Shown here piece by piece: positions 33,212 through 42,837 of a stretch of DNA of 64,000 nt. A program made the position numbers and the translations under genes. Source of the DNA: Symsagittifera roscoffensis (taxonomy: Eukaryota; Xenacoelomorpha; Acoela; Convolutidae); assembly GCF_963678635.1 (NCBI RefSeq), contig NC_087069.1:46270276-46334275 (forward strand), given 5' to 3'. The notes under the pieces were generated by a model, which was not told the origin of the DNA, did not search any database, and worked only from the letters and a program-made list of their open reading frames with translations. The first letter of the stretch is position 1. Every line of letters starts with the position of its first letter.

Positions 33212-36200
33212 ATGTTCGCTGGCGTAATGAATGGTCTGGATGAACTGAGACGGGACATGACTAAAAGAATAGATCAGGTGGATGAGAGAGCTCACAAGGG
33301 TCAAGAGAATCTGAGAGACGAGCTAACGCACGTGAAGTCGCAGGCGAGTTTTGATCAGGCTCAATTGATTCATAACACCGATCAATGCCTGGCTGAGAGC
33401 CTGGCACAGGCAAACAAAGAGTCAGAGGAAAGAGAGGCAAGGATGACAAGAGAGATCGAGCGATTATTGAATGATCATGATAATACCTACGCCCAAACGA
33501 TGACTGGCCTGGAGAAGAGGTTAGACGCCAAATCTGACTTGATGATGCGGAAGCTTGACGCGATCCTGAATGGGAGTAGTTGGCAGGAGCATTCCAACTC
33601 AAGGGAGCGCTCAAGCCATGCGAATGTTGGAGATGGTACGGGCAACAGTGCCAGAGCCCAGCAGGGCTCGAGAACGAACTACGAACATAGAAACAAGGAG
33701 CGGCCAAGGGCAGCCCCGCAGAGGCCTGGCTGGACGAATCCAGTACCGCCGGAGGCAGATGCCACCCCGGAGACAAGATTGCCAACCGTGCCACAAGTCA
33801 GTTCAGTACCAGATCTGACTACAGTCTCGCAAGACACAACGATGTATGCCTCGATGTTTGAGCCTCTGAACAGATCTCTTGAAACATTCATCACCAAGCT
33901 CTCGAAGTCAACCGAGAGAGGAGAGAGGTCAAGAAGAACACTGAAAAAGCCGAAGTCATATAAAGACGAGTCAGACGGCTGCATTGATACTTGGATAGAG
34001 GTGATGAAGTTACACTTTGAGGAAGAGAATCTCTCCAAGAAACAAGAGTGCAGCGCGCTGACGAGCAACCTGGAGGGTACTGCATTAAATTGTGTAATGG
34101 CGAAAAGAGCCAATGAGAGAGACAGCGCTCGCAAGATATTCGACATCCTGCTGAATCGTTTCGGCTCTGGAGTACAAGGGCACCAGGCCATGGTGAAGTT
34201 CGAGAAGAGGCGTCAGAGAGATGAAGAATCAATAGATAAATTCTTGGACGACCTTGAATTGCTCAGGAGGAGAAGCAACCCGGATGAGAGAATATCCGAG
34301 CGAAACTTGGCGATTGCTTCGAAGTTTATGGATGGAGTAAGGAGTGAGGAGCTGAAGACGATGTTGGCCACTCACTTCACCCTGTCGCTTGACCAGGCAC
34401 CCACGCCCGACGACTTGCGTATGAAGTCACGCGAGTATTTACTCATAAAACCGAGGGCGCAGAACCGTTACAGCAATTATGGCAACTATAGCGGGACAAA
34501 CACTGGTGCGAATTCCAGTTGGTACAAACCTCGCAATGACATGGACAAGAGGAGGTCGTGCGCGAATTGTGGTTCGATGGACCATCACGTTTCTGCGTGT
34601 TCTGCATACAAACAGAACATGAAGGCCATAGGCCACTTTCTTGAGGACGCCGACGCGACCGACGAGGATCAAGAGGAGTACGTCAGGGGGCTCATCATGA
34701 AATATGGTCCGAGGTGTTTCTTCTGTAATTTGGAGGGACACTTCAAGTCGGATTGTACTCAATTTTGGGACGCAGTAGCGGACGCGAAACATCCCCGCCA
34801 CGAAGAGGCGCTTTCGGGTGTCAAGGCCAGTCGAGCACGTCTGATGAACGAGGCTGAATCTCGGAGAAAGGAAACGACACCGAGCACCTTTGCGACCAAA
34901 AAGGTTAAGACATGGCCTGACGAGGTGGTAGCCTCGAACCTCGAAGCAGAGTCGTCTAGTCCACTCAAGGTGGATTACGGCCTGGCGGCAAGGACAGCGC
35001 TGCAGAATGTCAAACAGGACCTTGCCACGAAAGAAGTGGAGCAATGGGTAAGGTCGGAGCTGGAGAGCACAGATCTTCGGAAAAGTCTTAATGCCCTGAG
35101 TAAGACAACAAGAGCAGAAGATGAAAAAGAGCCCAAGAAACAGGGACTAAAACTGAACGTTATATCTGGCAAGACTTTCGGCATGACGAAGGCAGGGACC
35201 AAAATAATGTCTATCATCTCAGTCGCAGGGCACCAGGTGGTCAAGAACCTGAGCGAGCCATCCGAGATTACACTGGTCCACCTGGACATCTATGCCGACT
35301 ACCTGAAGGAGAAGGATCCCAAACTGGACTTCAGGGCAGTGCGAGCGCTGCTCACAACGGGAGGTCCGAGGCTGATGAAAGTGGACGGACATTATATCGA
35401 TGTCCATGGCCCTTACCCGATTCTGATGAACGTGGATGGCATCAATATCTACACGAAAGCTCACATAACTGATGCGAACGATCAGGTTGGCCGGATATAC
35501 ATTGGTCAAGAGGAGCTGAAGGTCAGACGAATCGGACACAACGCGATGCTCGAACAAGATGCTGTGCATATTGGTTGCGAGGCAGATCTGGCCGCACACG
35601 TTCTGGACGTGCAAGGCAGACAACTTTCAGTAAAGGGACTGCTAGACACGGGAGCAGTAGTTAGTGTCATGCCAGTCAATACTTGGACCGACATGGGTTT
35701 TGATAGGTCGGATCTCATACCGACAAAAATCAGGTTGGCAGCTGCCAATCAGGGAGCGATCTATGTCGCCGGACGAACTCCGATCATCTCACTGCAGCTC
35801 GGAGGGAGACATCTTTGGATGAGCTTCCTAGTAGTAGAGAATTTGGATGAATCCGACCAGTTCATCCTAGGAAGGGATTTCGTTCGCAACTTTGACGTCA
35901 CGATCGATCTCAATGACGGATTGATTAGGATCAAGGATCCTGAAAGAAAGTATGAGAAAAGACCCCTTAATAAGATCTTAATTAATCAGGCCAAGGTGCC
36001 GATTTTTCTGGATCGAAAAGTTAGATTAAAACCGAACCAAGCCGTAATAGCAACGTTTAGGATGAGGAACTTGAATGAACTCAGCAATGACAGACAGGTG
36101 TGTCTGGTACCAAATCCAAACAGTAAAAGCTCGGCTATTTTAGGAAGAAGCTTCTCACTCACTCAGAGCGGACTGTGTGTGAGTGTGTTATTGAACACAG

Positions 36201-39200
36201 AAGCAACAACAGTGACAATACAGAGGGGAAAGAAACTTGGCTACGCTTTGCCTCTGAACACAGACTTTCTGAGTGTGGAGAACTTGAAGAAGTTTGACGT
36301 AACTAAATGTCCATTACATGCGAACCAAGAATGTATAATGAAAAGAGTAATTGAATTGAAATCTTCTAGGAAATTGTTTTCAATGAAGTCGGAAACAGAT
36401 GATGGGCTGTCTAGTTGTTCCAACTTTCCTGAGAGGCCGACGGAAGCAGAGTTAGCAGCGAATAGGCCTGTCCTACCTGAGATAGAACATCTGAAGGGTA
36501 AAATATCTGACAAGGAACTAGATTCGCTCAGGGCGGTGCTAGATCGGAACGCAGACGTTTTTTCAAAGCATAAGGCCGATATAGGTTGTTGCAATTTTGT
36601 AGAGCACGAGATTGAGATAGAAGAGGGCTCGGTACCTCATAGGGAAGGGGCGAGAAGAATGACCCCAAATAAGTCAGAAGCGTGTAGGAAGGAAATTGAA
36701 ATGTTAATGGAGTACGACATGATTGAGCCGTCGAAGTCCCCATGGGCTTGTGGCGTGGTCATGGCGAAAAAGAAAGGGGGGCAACTCAGGTTTTGTTGTG
36801 ATTTCCGTTATCTGAACGCAGTGACTATAAAAGACGCATACCCCATTCCCCGCATCGATGAGAGCCTATCCAAGCTGGGAGACGCTAAGTTCTTCACGAC
36901 GTTGGATTTGGGCTCAGCATTCTGGCAAGTGCCACTCAGAAAGCAAGATCGAGAGAAAACAGGTTTCGCGTGTGAGCTGGGACTGTTCCAGTGGAAGAGG
37001 ATGCCATTCGGATTGTGCAACGCGACGGCCACATTCCAGCGACTGATGGCTCAGGCACTCACGAGCGTCACTAAGAAATACGGGAATCTCATCATGTGTT
37101 ATGTCGATGATGTTGTGATTGCAACACCAACCCTAGAAGACCACATAGAGAGGTTGGAGGAGGTGTTTTCTTGCATGAAGCAGGCGGGTCTGAAATGCAA
37201 ACCCTCTAAGTGTGAAATCCTCAGGGATTCCATAAAGTATTTGGGCCGCCTGGTTGACAAACATGGAGTGAGACCAGATCCCGAAGCGGTTGAAGCGGTG
37301 TTGACCTGGAAGGCACCTAAAACAGATACACAGTTGATGAGTTTTCTGGGATTCGCCAATTATTATCGTGAGTTCATCAAGGGGTATGCTGACAAAATAT
37401 ACCCCATGCAGAGATTGATGAGAAGCAAGGGCAAAAAGTTCACCTGGACTGATGAGGCACAAGTCTCATTTGAAAACATCAAACGTGAACTTTGCGAGGC
37501 ACCGGTCCTCGGCATGCCAACGGAGAAGGGAATGTTCGTGCTGGACACGGATGCATCAGTGGTTGCGATATCAGGCATACTTCACCAAGAGCAGGAGTGG
37601 AACGGGAGAACGGTTCTTCGTCCGATAGCTAATGGAAGTAAAGTCCTGAGTGACACTGAGATGAAGTACGGCGCACCAAAAGCGGAGATGTTTGCTGTGA
37701 TCACGTTCGTGGAAAAATACAGGGCCTACCTGGGGAGTGCTCCATTCAAGTTACGTGTGGACAATCGTGCCCTTGCCTGGCTGAAAACCTATTCGATGGA
37801 TCAAAGCTACATTGGTCGTTGGATCGTGCGCTTGGATGGATACCACATGATCATAGAGCACCGTACCCGTGACAAGCACCAGAACGCAGATAGCCTCAGT
37901 AAAAAGACAGAATTTTATGAGCGCCTCGAGGAGAAGCAGGCTAACCAATCAGAGATCAAAGAGGGGTTTTCCTTTCTGGACAAAGAAACCTACGATAAGC
38001 TGCCACTTACTAGGTGGTTAGACAAATCAGGACATCCTATACCTGGACACCCTGACCTTCCAGTGGAGACGGCCGCGGAGATAAAGCTTTTAGCCAGAGG
38101 CGAACCCGTTCCGTTGGACCTGCTAGTCCGATCCAACTTGGTACAGCAAGAACTGACCAGGCTGGGTATAAACAGCATCGCTTTATTGAATAAGACGGTG
38201 AACGTGGCGCCGGACGTCATGGGAAAACTCCGTGACTTGTTGGATAGGGAAGTGAATAGGCATGATCGTGAATGGATGGAGACCATGCAGAGGTTGACTG
38301 TCACCGAGAGAACAGAGAAGAGGCCAGTGTCCATTCGCAGCCGAGGCGTTGAACGGGATTGCAGGTCGATCGTCAACCAGCTGGTGACCTCGATGCCGAA
38401 AGAAGTATTGTTGAGAACTTCGTTCACTGAATATGGAACATCGAATCAAAACCAAGCTACTGAGGAAGTCAGGATCAGGTCGAAATCTAGCTTCACGAGG
38501 AGAGTGCACTTCACGGATGCAAAAGAGGAATACGAGCCAAGCCCAGATTGTTCGTCCATGGACGAGACAATGTCCGGGGAGTCTGACACCTTCGAGCCAG
38601 TCAAGGACGTCTCCTCTGATGAGTCAGACACCTTTGAGCCCGTGCAGGACGACTTGTCCGGGGAGAGGTTGACTAGACCACCTAGGGGCAGAATTTTGTC
38701 CGGGGAGTCGGGTTCAAAGCGACCGATGGACAGAGTTTTGTCCGGGGAGTCAAGAAACATCTCAGACAACTTGGAATATGATGTTGAGGAATCAGTCGTT
38801 TCAAGTGGTGACTCGAGACCCCAGTCCTGGGACAACACGTCTGAAACAACTTCCAATTCCGATGTGTCAGAGATCGCAATCCACTCCTTATTGGTAGACT
38901 GGAAGCAGCGTGGGCTGGACCGAGAAACACATCAGGATCCAGACAGGGACAGATACACCTCAGATGAAGAGGGCACTGTGGTAGATAATGCCTCAGACGA
39001 GCTCGAGCTGATAGCAGTTTCAAAACGCCCAACCAGATTGCTGCCACATGGTACGGTCGTCCGTACCAATCTGGAACCATCTGTGCAAGAAGCGACGCCT
39101 TTGAAAAAGATATGGTGTGTCAAGTTGATGGACGATGCTCATGCTCCGGAGATAATGAGTGGGCAAATGAACGTGGTGAAGACGTATTTGAAAGCCAGGT

Positions 39201-41821
39201 ACAGGCTGTCGGATCTCCTGAGGGCTCAACGAAATGATAGAATGACGAGCAGTCTGAAAAGATGGATCGAGAATGGAGCACCTGACAAGGGAGACTTGGA
39301 AGAAGACAGCTACAAAATCCTGAAGCAATTTTACCTGAAGAGGAAAGACTTGTTGTACCTGAATAAGGACGGAATCGTAGCCTGTAAGCGCAAGGAGGAG
39401 GACAAGGTCCTTTATAAATACAATTCAATAGTGTTACCACAGTTGTACCAGACTGAATTGCTCTTTCGCTCACATGATCAGATGGGACATCAAGGCGTGG
39501 ACAAAGTGTATAACAGGATACAAAAACGATTCGAATGGCTGGGATTGAAGAAGGCTTGTGAGAAATGGATAGCCGCATGCCTGTCTTGTCAACAGGCAAA
39601 GGATCCCAGGAAACTAAGATTCCCCCTACAGTCAATAGAATCGTCAGGTTTCAACGAAGTGGTGCAAATTGATCATCAGAAAATCTGCATGACAGCAACG
39701 GGCTATAATCAGGTGCTGGTAATGATCGACCATTTTACGAAGTATGCGGAGGCAGCACCCTGCATGACAGCATCGGCAGAAGAAACATGCGATCATTTGA
39801 TAAACGTGTGGATAGCAAGGCATGGCTGCCCCATCACGTTCCAATCGAACAATGGCAAAGCATTCGTAGGTGATCTCACAAAAGAGTTAATGAAAAGGTC
39901 GCAGGTAGCTCAGGCCCACTCGACCACTTATCACCCGCAAACGAATGGCCTAGTCGAGAGGCAGAATCGCACACTGGTATCCATGTTGAGAGTCTACTGC
40001 TCACGCTACATGGATGACTGGGACAAGCACTTGCCGCAAGTGATGGGTGCTTACAACAGCACGGAGCATTCCACCACGGGAATAAGTCCACATATGATGC
40101 TGACGGGTCACGAAAAAGCACTCCCATTAACGTTCTTCTACCCTGAATATGAAGGGAAGAGGACAGCACCGCAAACGTACGTGCGGGACGTTATTAGAAG
40201 ACAGCAGGACCTTAATGACTTATGCAGGAGGAATACGCAACAGGCGCAAATTAGACAAAAAAGGAGGTTTGATAAAAGAACAGCCGATGCAAAAGCCTAC
40301 TCAGTTGGCGATTACGTCTGGGTGTTCCAGGAAGTGGTTTCACCAAAAGGAACCAAGAAACTATTAAAGAAATGGCGTGGTCCATTTCAGATAACGGAGG
40401 TGCATCAAGGAGGTCGTTTTTATCGGCTGAGCACCGGAAGAGCGGCTCATTACGAGAATATCAAACCACACAAGGCCTCGTCCGAGGATTGGTGCATCCC
40501 AGCGGACATGCAAGAGGGAGACTATTTAATAGTGGATCCTGCTTGTGAAGTGAATGAAAGGGGTACTCGCGACAAGAACGACGGGAATGAGATGGTGGAC
40601 AATTGTGATCTACCACTGGATCTCGAGTTGACTGAGCGAGTAGAGGTGGACGATGAAACTCTACCCTATGCCGAAGAAGACTGGGATTGCCCGGAACAAA
40701 CCGAAATTGACAAAGGAATACAGCCTGACTTTCCGCTCACTATGGAGACACGCCAAAGTAAGAGGGGAAAAAACCAGAAGAAATACAATCCGTATGGCGA
40801 GGACTTCGTTGTAGACCGGATAGTAGTGAGTGATGTCATAGACTCGCTGGTGGGGCTGGACGAAGTAGCGATGCTAGAAGAAATCGACCTTGTGAACGAT
40901 ATGGATCAAGATTGGATCGACGATCGATCAGAACCGGAAGTGGAGTTCGAACCAGAAGCGGAACAGACTCATGAGCAAGAACTAACAAACTTGCGCGTGC
41001 TCGAATGGCTCCACGATCTGCCGACAGATCCAAAAGAGACGATCCTGACGATTCAGGACGTCGACAGAGACGGCGTCAAATACATCAGTCATGACAATAC
41101 CGAGTCCAACTGGGTCGCCCCAGATGGTCCTCTACGTGTTCCACAATCCAACCTCGGTCTCCTAGACTTTGGGCGATCGACGGGGACGTCGATGGATATT
41201 TTTGTCCGGGGAGTGGGGGTAGGACTCACCCACACCGAAAATCTCATAATAAAAAAATTGAAATCGGCAAGGGAAACCGGAGAACTAGAGACAGAGGGCG
41301 AGAATGCTAAGAAACCACCATTTGGACGAATCTTTGAATCGTATTTTGATCTCCCGAACCACTATTCGAACAATATCGTTATAACGGACAGCGATTTCAT
41401 ACTCACGGAACGCACGTGCGCCATAGCGATAACTGCGGACGTAAGCTTCAAAACAGCACTAGCGGCCGACTTTAAAAGAGAGTACAAGAATATCGAGTTT
41501 TTGTGGAAACAGAGGCCTGGTGTAGGAGGAATGATAGCGTTGCCCCCTGTTGCATCACAGATACCAGGGAAATATTTGTGTTTTTTGGTTACGAAAGCTA
41601 CTGATAGGCAACATGTGAATCCGGAGAGCTTGGTATTGGCCTTGACTCGACTTAGGGATTTCCTGGTTGAGAGAGGTGTGACCTCTCTCACGTTGCCAGT
41701 ACACGATCCTAATAGGGGAAAGCTACACCCTAGAGAGTTGTACGCTCTTGTGCATGTGATATTTTCAGAGACTGACATAGAAGTTTACTTACATAAAAAA
41801 TACTATCTGAGTATATGCTAA
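33212..41821 (+). CDS. gag-pol: Gag-Pol polyprotein with C-terminal macro domain
   Basis: A single 2869-residue frame with no break between gag and pol. Domains: coiled-coil N-terminus; capsid-like region; CCHC knuckles at about C450 and C502; retropepsin with LLDTGA (D812) and ILGRDF; reverse transcriptase with TTLDLG (D1232) and YVDD (1297-1300); RNase H starting LDTDAS (about 1445); linker with LSGE repeats (about 1785-1850); integrase zinc site H2088, H2093, C2123, C2126; and catalytic core D2154, N2213, E2249. Residue 2213 is Asp in the other two copies, so strand transfer should be impaired. An SH3-like tail (KKWRGPF) ends the integrase. After an acidic linker, residues about 2715-2865 look like a Poa1p/TARG1-like macro domain (ITADVS, ALAADFK, GVGG, PGKYLCFLVTKAT, LTRLRDFL). 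RNase H also reads RPIAN where the other copies have RPIAY. ATG 33212 was used; the frame is open further upstream. Confidence 0.92.
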   Translation: MFAGVMNGLDELRRDMTKRIDQVDERAHKGQENLRDELTHVKSQASFDQAQLIHNTDQCLAESLAQANKESEEREARMTREIERLLNDHDNTYAQTMTGLEKRLDAKSDLMMRKLDAILNGSSWQEHSNSRERSSHANVGDGTGNSARAQQGSRTNYEHRNKERPRAAPQRPGWTNPVPPEADATPETRLPTVPQVSSVPDLTTVSQDTTMYASMFEPLNRSLETFITKLSKSTERGERSRRTLKKPKSYKDESDGCIDTWIEVMKLHFEEENLSKKQECSALTSNLEGTALNCVMAKRANERDSARKIFDILLNRFGSGVQGHQAMVKFEKRRQRDEESIDKFLDDLELLRRRSNPDERISERNLAIASKFMDGVRSEELKTMLATHFTLSLDQAPTPDDLRMKSREYLLIKPRAQNRYSNYGNYSGTNTGANSSWYKPRNDMDKRRSCANCGSMDHHVSACSAYKQNMKAIGHFLEDADATDEDQEEYVRGLIMKYGPRCFFCNLEGHFKSDCTQFWDAVADAKHPRHEEALSGVKASRARLMNEAESRRKETTPSTFATKKVKTWPDEVVASNLEAESSSPLKVDYGLAARTALQNVKQDLATKEVEQWVRSELESTDLRKSLNALSKTTRAEDEKEPKKQGLKLNVISGKTFGMTKAGTKIMSIISVAGHQVVKNLSEPSEITLVHLDIYADYLKEKDPKLDFRAVRALLTTGGPRLMKVDGHYIDVHGPYPILMNVDGINIYTKAHITDANDQVGRIYIGQEELKVRRIGHNAMLEQDAVHIGCEADLAAHVLDVQGRQLSVKGLLDTGAVVSVMPVNTWTDMGFDRSDLIPTKIRLAAANQGAIYVAGRTPIISLQLGGRHLWMSFLVVENLDESDQFILGRDFVRNFDVTIDLNDGLIRIKDPERKYEKRPLNKILINQAKVPIFLDRKVRLKPNQAVIATFRMRNLNELSNDRQVCLVPNPNSKSSAILGRSFSLTQSGLCVSVLLNTEATTVTIQRGKKLGYALPLNTDFLSVENLKKFDVTKCPLHANQECIMKRVIELKSSRKLFSMKSETDDGLSSCSNFPERPTEAELAANRPVLPEIEHLKGKISDKELDSLRAVLDRNADVFSKHKADIGCCNFVEHEIEIEEGSVPHREGARRMTPNKSEACRKEIEMLMEYDMIEPSKSPWACGVVMAKKKGGQLRFCCDFRYLNAVTIKDAYPIPRIDESLSKLGDAKFFTTLDLGSAFWQVPLRKQDREKTGFACELGLFQWKRMPFGLCNATATFQRLMAQALTSVTKKYGNLIMCYVDDVVIATPTLEDHIERLEEVFSCMKQAGLKCKPSKCEILRDSIKYLGRLVDKHGVRPDPEAVEAVLTWKAPKTDTQLMSFLGFANYYREFIKGYADKIYPMQRLMRSKGKKFTWTDEAQVSFENIKRELCEAPVLGMPTEKGMFVLDTDASVVAISGILHQEQEWNGRTVLRPIANGSKVLSDTEMKYGAPKAEMFAVITFVEKYRAYLGSAPFKLRVDNRALAWLKTYSMDQSYIGRWIVRLDGYHMIIEHRTRDKHQNADSLSKKTEFYERLEEKQANQSEIKEGFSFLDKETYDKLPLTRWLDKSGHPIPGHPDLPVETAAEIKLLARGEPVPLDLLVRSNLVQQELTRLGINSIALLNKTVNVAPDVMGKLRDLLDREVNRHDREWMETMQRLTVTERTEKRPVSIRSRGVERDCRSIVNQLVTSMPKEVLLRTSFTEYGTSNQNQATEEVRIRSKSSFTRRVHFTDAKEEYEPSPDCSSMDETMSGESDTFEPVKDVSSDESDTFEPVQDDLSGERLTRPPRGRILSGESGSKRPMDRVLSGESRNISDNLEYDVEESVVSSGDSRPQSWDNTSETTSNSDVSEIAIHSLLVDWKQRGLDRETHQDPDRDRYTSDEEGTVVDNASDELELIAVSKRPTRLLPHGTVVRTNLEPSVQEATPLKKIWCVKLMDDAHAPEIMSGQMNVVKTYLKARYRLSDLLRAQRNDRMTSSLKRWIENGAPDKGDLEEDSYKILKQFYLKRKDLLYLNKDGIVACKRKEEDKVLYKYNSIVLPQLYQTELLFRSHDQMGHQGVDKVYNRIQKRFEWLGLKKACEKWIAACLSCQQAKDPRKLRFPLQSIESSGFNEVVQIDHQKICMTATGYNQVLVMIDHFTKYAEAAPCMTASAEETCDHLINVWIARHGCPITFQSNNGKAFVGDLTKELMKRSQVAQAHSTTYHPQTNGLVERQNRTLVSMLRVYCSRYMDDWDKHLPQVMGAYNSTEHSTTGISPHMMLTGHEKALPLTFFYPEYEGKRTAPQTYVRDVIRRQQDLNDLCRRNTQQAQIRQKRRFDKRTADAKAYSVGDYVWVFQEVVSPKGTKKLLKKWRGPFQITEVHQGGRFYRLSTGRAAHYENIKPHKASSEDWCIPADMQEGDYLIVDPACEVNERGTRDKNDGNEMVDNCDLPLDLELTERVEVDDETLPYAEEDWDCPEQTEIDKGIQPDFPLTMETRQSKRGKNQKKYNPYGEDFVVDRIVVSDVIDSLVGLDEVAMLEEIDLVNDMDQDWIDDRSEPEVEFEPEAEQTHEQELTNLRVLEWLHDLPTDPKETILTIQDVDRDGVKYISHDNTESNWVAPDGPLRVPQSNLGLLDFGRSTGTSMDIFVRGVGVGLTHTENLIIKKLKSARETGELETEGENAKKPPFGRIFESYFDLPNHYSNNIVITDSDFILTERTCAIAITADVSFKTALAADFKREYKNIEFLWKQRPGVGGMIALPPVASQIPGKYLCFLVTKATDRQHVNPESLVLALTRLRDFLVERGVTSLTLPVHDPNRGKLHPRELYALVHVIFSETDIEVYLHKKYYLSIC
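38571..38750 (+). repeat. Four TGTCCGGGGAG motifs in the Pol linker
   Basis: Copies at 38571, 38656, 38697 and 38740, the last two preceded by TTT. In this frame they encode S-G-E, mostly LSGE. The same nucleotide motif recurs in another frame at 41199-41215 and in the LTR at 46722. Confidence 0.85.
41176..41236 (+). promoter_or_regulatory. Conserved hairpin plus TTTTGTCCGGGGAGT block inside pol
   Basis: ATCGACG-GGGA-CGTCGAT is a perfect 7-bp hairpin (41176-41193), followed by TTTTTGTCCGGGGAGTGGGG and a GTGGG/CCCAC pair. All three pol copies keep it nearly base for base, with one G-U-preserving change in the decayed copy. It encodes STGTSM and FVRGVGVGL, so protein constraint contributes. 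Confidence 0.55.
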
Positions 41822-42253
41822 GGATTGCGCTCGGCGATAAGTGGTTTTTGTTAAGTTGCTCGATAAGAATTAGAGTCAAGTTTTAGGTTAGGTTTTAGGT
41901 ACGGTATTAGGGATTAGGTTTTTATGTGATAGTATAGGTTTGTGATGTTTATGTGTTTATGTTATGTTATTGTTATGATATGTTTTATGTTTGTGTCATC
42001 AAGGTGACAGCGCACATTCGTGCTACTCTGACAAAGATAAAGATGGATGATCCACCTTGGTGCTAAATTTTAAATCAGAATGGTGAAAAGAATGTCAATG
42101 AAGAGTTTTAAAGAATTGATTGATGTTGTATCCAAAAATGATGGTTCTAAGCCGCGACTTGTTTTTTAGATCTTGATTGATCAGAAATTGTTTATTGAAT
42201 TCATTGAATCAAACGAAGAATCTACACGACGACAAGAAGCAACACGATAAGAA
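41822..42253 (+). promoter_or_regulatory. Pol-to-ORF A spacer
   Basis: 432 bases with GGTTTTAGG and TTATGTT-type low-complexity stretches, then AT-rich sequence. No gene. It contains the candidate splice acceptor at 42160-42169. Confidence 0.5.
42160..42169 (+). promoter_or_regulatory. Candidate 3' splice site before ORF A
   Basis: TGTTTTTTAG followed by ATCTTGATTGATC, 84 bases before the ORF A ATG. Positional and sequence counterpart of 20393-20405. Confidence 0.45.
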
Positions 42254-42826
42254 ATGGGTGACACGAACGAACTCATGGAATTCCTCTCAGCGAGTCTAGG
42301 AGCGACTCTAGACGAGATCTATCAGCGGCTGATCGATTGTGATTTCACACGAGAAGACCCGGGGTTGGCGATGTTTGTGGTCGCACTCCTCAATGCACTA
42401 GGAAGAGAGGGTCGAGGGAATCGCCCTACGGAAGTCGTGTTGATGTTGGCCTTCGGTGAGTCCGGGACCGCCGAGAGAGGTCGAAACCGATTGATGAGAT
42501 GGAGGCGTGGAGAAATGTCTGGCCACGACCTGGCTCGTGAGCCAGGACTAGGTGAGCAGAGGGACCACCGGCTAGGTGAGATGCCCTTACCAGTCCAACC
42601 GGCGCAGCCACTCATCGGAGCGAAGAGACAACGTGATGGGCCAGGCCCGTCACATTCGGTCGACTCTCCTACAGCTGCTCCTCCTTTGAAGAAAGTGAGA
42701 GTGAGCGAGATAGAGATCCAGACGTCAGAGACAATCGAGACGCTGGAAAAGAAGGAGAAAGATCAGAGCGAGCTGTGTGCCAAACTCCAGGAGTATAGGG
42801 CAATAGCTCGAGATAAGGGAAAATAG
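42254..42826 (+). CDS. ORF A, truncated (N-terminal and coiled-coil part only)
   Basis: 190 residues from ATG 42254. The N-terminal ~100 residues align with ORF A of the other elements: about 25 residues of variable lead, then a Y-x-R-L-x-D-x-D/T stretch, an E-V-V-L-M segment and an R-W-R motif. A basic KKVRVSE segment and the start of a coiled coil follow. It stops at TAG 42824-42826, where the relatives go on into a longer coiled coil and the SGNH domain; that part is deleted. ORF D starts 11 bases later in another frame. Whether this stub has a role of its own cannot be told. Confidence 0.65.
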   Translation: MGDTNELMEFLSASLGATLDEIYQRLIDCDFTREDPGLAMFVVALLNALGREGRGNRPTEVVLMLAFGESGTAERGRNRLMRWRRGEMSGHDLAREPGLGEQRDHRLGEMPLPVQPAQPLIGAKRQRDGPGPSHSVDSPTAAPPLKKVRVSEIEIQTSETIETLEKKEKDQSELCAKLQEYRAIARDKGK

Positions 42827-42837
42827 GAAGTCGAGCC

